Of a stretch of DNA of 52,459 bases, positions 49,376 to 52,459 are shown piece after piece. The stretch spans positions 1-52,459 of the IMG/VR virus record IMGVR_UViG_3300005841_000040; one strand, given 5' to 3'. Position 1 is the first letter of the stretch. Every line of letters begins with the position of its first letter. The translations under genes were made by a program, and so were the position numbers. The DNA is from a virus. Under the pieces are notes generated by a model. The model saw only the letters and a list, made by a program, of their open reading frames with translations. It was not told where the DNA came from and ran no database searches.

Positions 49376-49446
49376 GTGTGTATGATATACACACTTTATG
49401 CCGATGGTGCAAGGAAAAAAGTACACACTACATACACATTTATGTG
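49376..49446 (-). promoter_or_regulatory. hicAB promoter with operator palindromes
   Basis: On the minus strand TTGCAC (49407-49412) and TATATC (49384-49389) are 17 bases apart. The -10 lies inside a perfect palindrome GTGTGTATGATATACACAC (49376-49394; 8-base arms, GAT centre). A second inverted repeat CACAT-TT-ATGTG lies at 49435-49446 and TACACA half-sites lie between. HicB's ribbon-helix-helix would repress here. Confidence 0.7.
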
Positions 49447-49483
49447 AACACCACTCGCGGGCTGATCAGGCCAAGCGGGGGTG

Positions 49484-49521
49484 CCGGGTTGCCGCCCGGA
49501 CACCGACGGCTGAAGACCGTC
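49484..49521. other. Two short hairpins upstream of the adenine methyltransferase
   Basis: CCGGG (49484-49488) pairs CCCGG (49495-49499), and GACGG (49505-49509) pairs CCGTC (49517-49521). They lie in the 146-base gap between the hicA promoter and the methyltransferase; no poly-T follows. Nothing else is seen in the gap. Confidence 0.35.
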
Positions 49522-49592
49522 ACTAGCGGCCGGCCGTGCCGCATCGCCCCGCACCCGTGCACCGGGCGCGGCCTTCTGGAACGTAAACAATC

Positions 49593-50435
49593 ATGGAGTC
49601 GAGAAATCTGTTTGACGAGCTGGTGCGCCCGGTCGCGCCGGCAGCGGGTTATATTGGTGGCAAGCGGCGACTGGCGCGCGCCATCACGCGCGCGATCGAT
49701 CGCTGTCCGCACGATCTCTACGCGGAAGTGTTCGTGGGCATGGGCGGTATCTTTCTTCGCCGCGGCCGCAAGCCACGCGTGGAAGTGATCAACGACTGGT
49801 CCGAGGACGTTTCCACCTTCTTCCGCATCCTCCAGCGGCATTATGTCGCGTTCCTGGACATGCTGCGGTTTCAGCTGACGACGCGCGCCGGTTTCGAGCG
49901 CCTCCTTCGCGTCGATCCCTCCACCCAAACCGATTTGGAGCGCGCCGCGCGCTTCCTCTATCTCCAGCGCCTCGCCTTCGGCGGCAAGGTGGCCGGCCGC
50001 AACTTCGGCGTCGATCCCGGATCGCCCGGCTCATTCGACGTCACCAAATTGGGGCCGCTCCTCGAGGCGATCCACGAGCGGCTCGCGGCCGTGACAATCG
50101 AGCGCTTGCCTTGGTCTGACTTCCTGTCCCGCTATGATCGCGACGAAGCGTTGTTCTATCTCGATCCGCCCTATTGGGGCAGCGAGGGTGATTATGGCGC
50201 TGATCTGTTCGATCGGACGCAGTTCAAGGCTATGGCCGAGCAGCTGGGCACGATTGCCGGCAGATTCCTGCTGAGCATCAATGATGTTCCCGAGATCCGC
50301 GCGATCTTCGCGGGCTTCTCGATGATAGAGCGGGGTTTGCTCTATACCATCGGTGGCGGCGGTAATGAGGTCGATGCCAAGGAACTGGTGATCAGCAACC
50401 TCGATCAGGCGCGCCTGGAGCAAATCTTCGCCTAG
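49593..50435 (+). CDS. Dam-like (D12 class) N6-adenine DNA methyltransferase
   Basis: 280 residues. YIGGKRRLARA (20-30), motif I AEVFVGMGGIFL (44-55) and motif IV DPPYWG (191-196) show the alpha-class Dam/DpnM arrangement with motif I first. RNDWSEDVSTFFR-like helices and GFSMIERGLLYT complete it. It would methylate adenine, possibly in GATC-like sites, to protect phage DNA or regulate transcription. It stands alone, between a leftward toxin locus and a leftward operon, and its stop shares CTAG with the next gene. Confidence 0.92.
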   Translation: MESRNLFDELVRPVAPAAGYIGGKRRLARAITRAIDRCPHDLYAEVFVGMGGIFLRRGRKPRVEVINDWSEDVSTFFRILQRHYVAFLDMLRFQLTTRAGFERLLRVDPSTQTDLERAARFLYLQRLAFGGKVAGRNFGVDPGSPGSFDVTKLGPLLEAIHERLAAVTIERLPWSDFLSRYDRDEALFYLDPPYWGSEGDYGADLFDRTQFKAMAEQLGTIAGRFLLSINDVPEIRAIFAGFSMIERGLLYTIGGGGNEVDAKELVISNLDQARLEQIFA

Positions 50436-50899
50436 AGGATCCTCTTCCCGATCAGGCGCACCAGATCGCGAAGATCGAAAGCGCCCTCGATCGAGACGCG
50501 TGATAGCTCGTCGGCGGCCACGGACAGGCCGCGCGCACGGAGATGAGCGATCGCGGCGCGGCAAACATCGTCCAGTTTCTCACGCTTCATATCGATCGAC
50601 ATCCAGCGTTCCTCTTGCGCCCACGTGCTGAGGGGGTTGACCCATGTGCCGGTCGACCATCCGAAGACGTTCCAGCCGTCACATCCCGGCGTGAGGCGGC
50701 AGCGCGTGCGTTTGTCGAGCAGCCGGTAATCTCGGCCGAGCTTGGCCGTGAGGGCCGGAACGTCGAGAGTTTTGAACTGGCGACATTTTCGGCAACGCAC
50801 CTGGATGTAGAATTCCGGGCGCTCGGCCATCATGTCGGCCATCGATCCGAGCGTCATCACCCATGAGGGCGTGATCCCTTCGTTCTTTCGCACACCCAT
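50432..50899 (-). CDS. Zinc-binding hypothetical protein
   Basis: 155 residues if begun at 50899; ATG at 50857 or 50842 are alternatives and none has a good ribosome site. A zinc module reads IQVRCRKCRQFKTLDVPALT with CRLTPGCDGWNVFGW later, four cysteines in CxxC pairs. The C-terminal half is helical (DDVCRAAIAHLRARGLSVAA). Small phage proteins with this CxxC ... C(x)nC pattern are common in leftward early clusters; role unknown. Confidence 0.65.
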   Translation of the reverse strand: MGVRKNEGITPSWVMTLGSMADMMAERPEFYIQVRCRKCRQFKTLDVPALTAKLGRDYRLLDKRTRCRLTPGCDGWNVFGWSTGTWVNPLSTWAQEERWMSIDMKREKLDDVCRAAIAHLRARGLSVAADELSRVSIEGAFDLRDLVRLIGKRIL

Positions 50900-50919
50900 G
50901 CGAACAGAAAGAGAACATC

Positions 50920-50936
50920 GACTCGCATCGAGTCAA
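50920..50936 (-). promoter_or_regulatory. Inverted repeat with -35-like element
   Basis: GACTCG-CAT-CGAGTC (50920-50934) is a perfect palindrome. On the minus strand it overlaps TTGACT (50931-50936), a good -35. No clear -10 is found at the right distance. The place, in the gap before the 50432-50899 gene, suits an operator. Confidence 0.35.
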
Positions 50937-50972
50937 TCGTCCGGGCCCCTGTCAGGCTGCAGTTGAGGCAGA

Positions 50973-51410
50973 TTAGGCGCCCTCCGTCGGCGCGCGCCAG
51001 CGAAACAATTGCGCAAAATTCATGGGATCGCGAGCCACGAAGAAGGCCGCAATGGGCTTGCGATCGCGGTAAAGGACCGTGGCATGCTCGCTTGCTTCGA
51101 CTAAGAGCGACATCGGGTTGGTATGCATCTCGACGGCGCAGATAGCATCGAACCATGCTCGCCCGACGTTGCCAGCGGCGTCAGGCGAGCCGGATGCGTC
51201 GATCGAACGATAGGGCTGTCGCCAGTCGGAGAAGATGAGCGCCACCCTGCGGTCAATCTCGGTTACGGCTTCATATGCTTTCACGGTTGCACGCATAGCG
51301 TCTTGGGCGATTTTCAGCGCGCGAGCTGGGTCGCGCTCGATCTCTCTCTCGCTCAGCGGAGATAAGGCGGCTCTTCCGACGCGCCGAAGCCCGGCTTTGG
51401 TCGGCTTCAC
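50973..51410 (-). CDS. Hypothetical protein of the leftward operon
   Basis: 145 residues from the GTG at 51410, in a GTGA overlap with the gene before it; a longer frame to 51455 runs inside that gene. It starts VKPTKAGLRRVGRAAL, then SEREIERDPARALKIAQDAM, a long helix, and a beta end (ATVLYRDRKPIAAFFVARDP). No family recognised. Confidence 0.55.
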   Translation of the reverse strand: MKPTKAGLRRVGRAALSPLSEREIERDPARALKIAQDAMRATVKAYEAVTEIDRRVALIFSDWRQPYRSIDASGSPDAAGNVGRAWFDAICAVEMHTNPMSLLVEASEHATVLYRDRKPIAAFFVARDPMNFAQLFRWRAPTEGA

Positions 51411-51778
51411 GATCTCATCCCCTCGAACATGCGTAGCTGCCAGGTCTCGCCCCACTTCTCCTTGGCGTCGGCGCCGCGGCAGGCCTCACAATCGCAGCGA
51501 TTCGCGTCGAGCGGATTGGCGGGGTCCCAGACGGCCCAAGCGTTGCGTCGATCGGCGCGGCTGTGGCGCACGGGCATGAAGTTCCGGCCAGCGACATAAC
51601 ACTTCGCCGATTTATCGTAATCGACGTGCGGGTTTGCCTGCAGATAGGCCTGAATGTCTCCGGAAGCGACAGGGGCCGAGACCTGAAAATAGGTGATGAT
51701 CTCCGCGCGGTTCACCCGGCGATGGCGGACGAGCCGATCCTCGATGAAGTCGAGACGGCGATCGGCAAACCAGTTCAT
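51407..51778 (-). CDS. Winged-helix (DeoR/WYL-type N-terminus) DNA-binding protein
   Basis: 123 residues. The N-terminal 60 residues (LDFIEDRLVRHRRVNRAEII then TYFQVSAPVASGDIQAYLQA) match the HTH of DeoR-like and WYL-type repressors. The rest has CDCEACR, a Cys triplet for metal, but no WYL domain. It may be an early regulator of the leftward operon. Confidence 0.65.
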   Translation of the reverse strand: MNWFADRRLDFIEDRLVRHRRVNRAEIITYFQVSAPVASGDIQAYLQANPHVDYDKSAKCYVAGRNFMPVRHSRADRRNAWAVWDPANPLDANRCDCEACRGADAKEKWGETWQLRMFEGMRS

Positions 51779-51894
51779 GCCAGCCAGCCTCGGACGATCA
51801 CGAGCAAAAGCGGCCCGGCCATAAGCAGTCCGCGAATCTCATTCGCCACGATAAGCCACAGCAGCCATCGGCGGGATCGAGCGCTCGTCCTCAT
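51775..51894 (-). CDS. 39-residue single-pass membrane protein
   Basis: A 39-residue frame (MRTSARSRRWLLWLIVANEI then RGLLMAGPLLLVIVRGWLA) fitting the space between two genes and overlapping each by four bases (ATGA at both ends). The first residues are basic, followed by one or two hydrophobic segments. The double coupling is the reason to accept it as a gene. Unknown role. Confidence 0.6.
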   Translation of the reverse strand: MRTSARSRRWLLWLIVANEIRGLLMAGPLLLVIVRGWLA

Positions 51895-52190
51895 TTCGCC
51901 GGCACCCATTTCATGATGCCGCGCGGCGTCACGATCTTCACGCGCCTTTCATCGGACGTTCGCGCGATGATCGGACATTGGATCGTGACGGTTGGCAGCG
52001 GCGCTGCCCAGATCTCGGTCTGCTCGAATTTGAGCTCGACCGGATAGCTGTCGAAGTGCTTTCGGGTCGGATGTTCCTCGGCCATTACGCGCAGCTGCTC
52101 GGCCGTCCAGGGCGATCCCTCGACCGGCGTTCCTTCCCAAATGTTGAACTTGGATGGAGTGATTCTCCGGACCGGCAGAAACGCTCTCAT
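51891..52190 (-). CDS. Hypothetical protein, first of leftward operon
   Basis: 99 residues (MRAFLPVRRITPSKFNIWEG, EEHPTRKHFDSYPVELKFEQ, RVKIVTPRGIMKWVPAK). The composition is mixed with no membrane segment. Its ATG is next to the att region, with a GC-rich, poor ribosome site. It ends in ATGA overlap with the 39-residue gene. Confidence 0.55.
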   Translation of the reverse strand: MRAFLPVRRITPSKFNIWEGTPVEGSPWTAEQLRVMAEEHPTRKHFDSYPVELKFEQTEIWAAPLPTVTIQCPIIARTSDERRVKIVTPRGIMKWVPAK

Positions 52191-52225
52191 GACGCCCGGC
52201 CGGGCAGGAGCGGGGACGAAAAGCG

Positions 52226-52459
52226 TGCGGTAAAGTTGCGGTAAAAAGCCCGCAAATATATGGTTTGTTCTCTCGCCGTTCCGGCGCGCGTTCTAACGAA
52301 ATCGACGCTTTTCTGCGCTTTTGAACTGCCAGCCTTGTATTGACATCGCAGGGGTCGCAAGTTCAATCCTTGCCGCGCCCACCATTTAACATCATGATTT
52401 CCTTGCACGTTTTGCTCCCATGATGCTGCGGACATTGCTGCCCTCTGCGGTAAAGCTGC
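52226..52459. other. Phage attachment site with arm-type repeats (attP-like)
   Basis: The core is a tRNA 3' part (52340-52384). Left of it, TGCGGTAAAG (52226-52235) and TGCGGTAAAA (52237-52246) form a tandem pair 11 bases apart. Right of it TGCGGTAAAG (52446-52455) is followed at the same 11-base step by TGC, where the window ends. Paired arm sites on both sides are the mark of attP rather than attL/attR. No integrase is inside the window. Confidence 0.7.
52340..52384 (+). tRNA. 3' fragment of tRNA-Val (GAC), att core
   Basis: TTGACAT is an anticodon loop (GAC), CGCAG the 3' anticodon stem, GGGTC the variable loop, GCAAG-TTCAATC-CTTGC the T arm, then CGCGCCC, A and CCA. The 5' side (TTGTA) does not pair with CGCAG, so the tRNA is truncated at its anticodon loop. 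This is the identity block used for integration into the 3' end of a host tRNA gene. Confidence 0.88.

Noticed and set aside
52187-52435. Leftward frame containing ARQGLNLRPL
   Set aside because: This is the well-known spurious protein read antisense to tRNA 3' ends at att sites.
1-52459. CRISPR array, insertion sequence or rRNA genes
   Set aside because: No regularly spaced repeat array, transposase-like protein or rRNA sequence was seen on either strand.

Overview
The window is almost entirely one temperate siphovirus-type phage genome, about 52 kb, GC-rich and densely packed. It has an HK97-fold head, a long non-contractile tail, and a tail tip built from DUF2460, DUF2163, NlpC/P60 and a large tip protein, the order known from alphaproteobacterial gene transfer agents and related siphophages. 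The gene families (XF1762, DUF2303, GP88, DUF6527, GTA-like tail tip) and codon use suggest an alphaproteobacterial host, most likely Sphingomonadales. That host assignment is inferred from gene content only.

Layout. 1-725: left edge, with one gene cut by the window start and a poorly resolved control region. 726-13602: rightward early operon, mostly joined by ATGA/GTGA overlaps: DUF2303, RusA resolvase, SANT-like protein, a 921-residue helicase-DNA methyltransferase fusion, a NADAR protein, a ParB-like protein, a GP88-like protein, a C5 DNA methyltransferase with about nine internal repeats, a PAPS-reductase-like protein, XF1762, and a replication initiator whose gene contains an iteron-type origin candidate. 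13660-14217: a NusG-like protein, probably the late antiterminator. 14417-23802: HNH nuclease, terminase, portal, two major-capsid paralogues flanking the prohead protease, and small head genes. 23799-26272: a sugar-nucleotide enzyme and a methyltransferase-glycosyltransferase inserted between head and connector genes. 26312-44452: connector, tail tube, frameshifted tail chaperone, tape measure, tail tip, fibres and adaptor, interrupted by two leftward accessory genes (a TM2 membrane protein and an acyltransferase). 44495-48615: lysis genes including a nested spanin pair, then a secreted beta-helix protein. 48671-49359: leftward HicAB toxin-antitoxin pair with its operator. 49593-50435: a Dam-like adenine methyltransferase. 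50432-52190: leftward operon of small genes. 52226-52459: attachment site built on the 3' part of a tRNA-Val(GAC), with arm-type repeats on both sides.

How it works together. The initiator and its embedded iterons would replicate the genome and RusA would resolve junctions. Three DNA methyltransferases of three classes and a NADAR protein look like a counter-defence or DNA-modification layer. The NusG-like protein probably opens the late operon. The sugar cassette and acyltransferase suggest modification of virion and cell surface. HicAB, TM2 and the acyltransferase are lysogen-expressed candidates. No integrase or recognisable CI-type repressor is in the window; both probably lie just outside it.

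Most notable: two capsid paralogues in one head operon, one lacking the delta domain; a putative capsid-glycosylation cassette; the helicase-methyltransferase/NADAR early island; one Ig-like domain copied into three structural proteins; and an attP-like site with paired arms on both sides.
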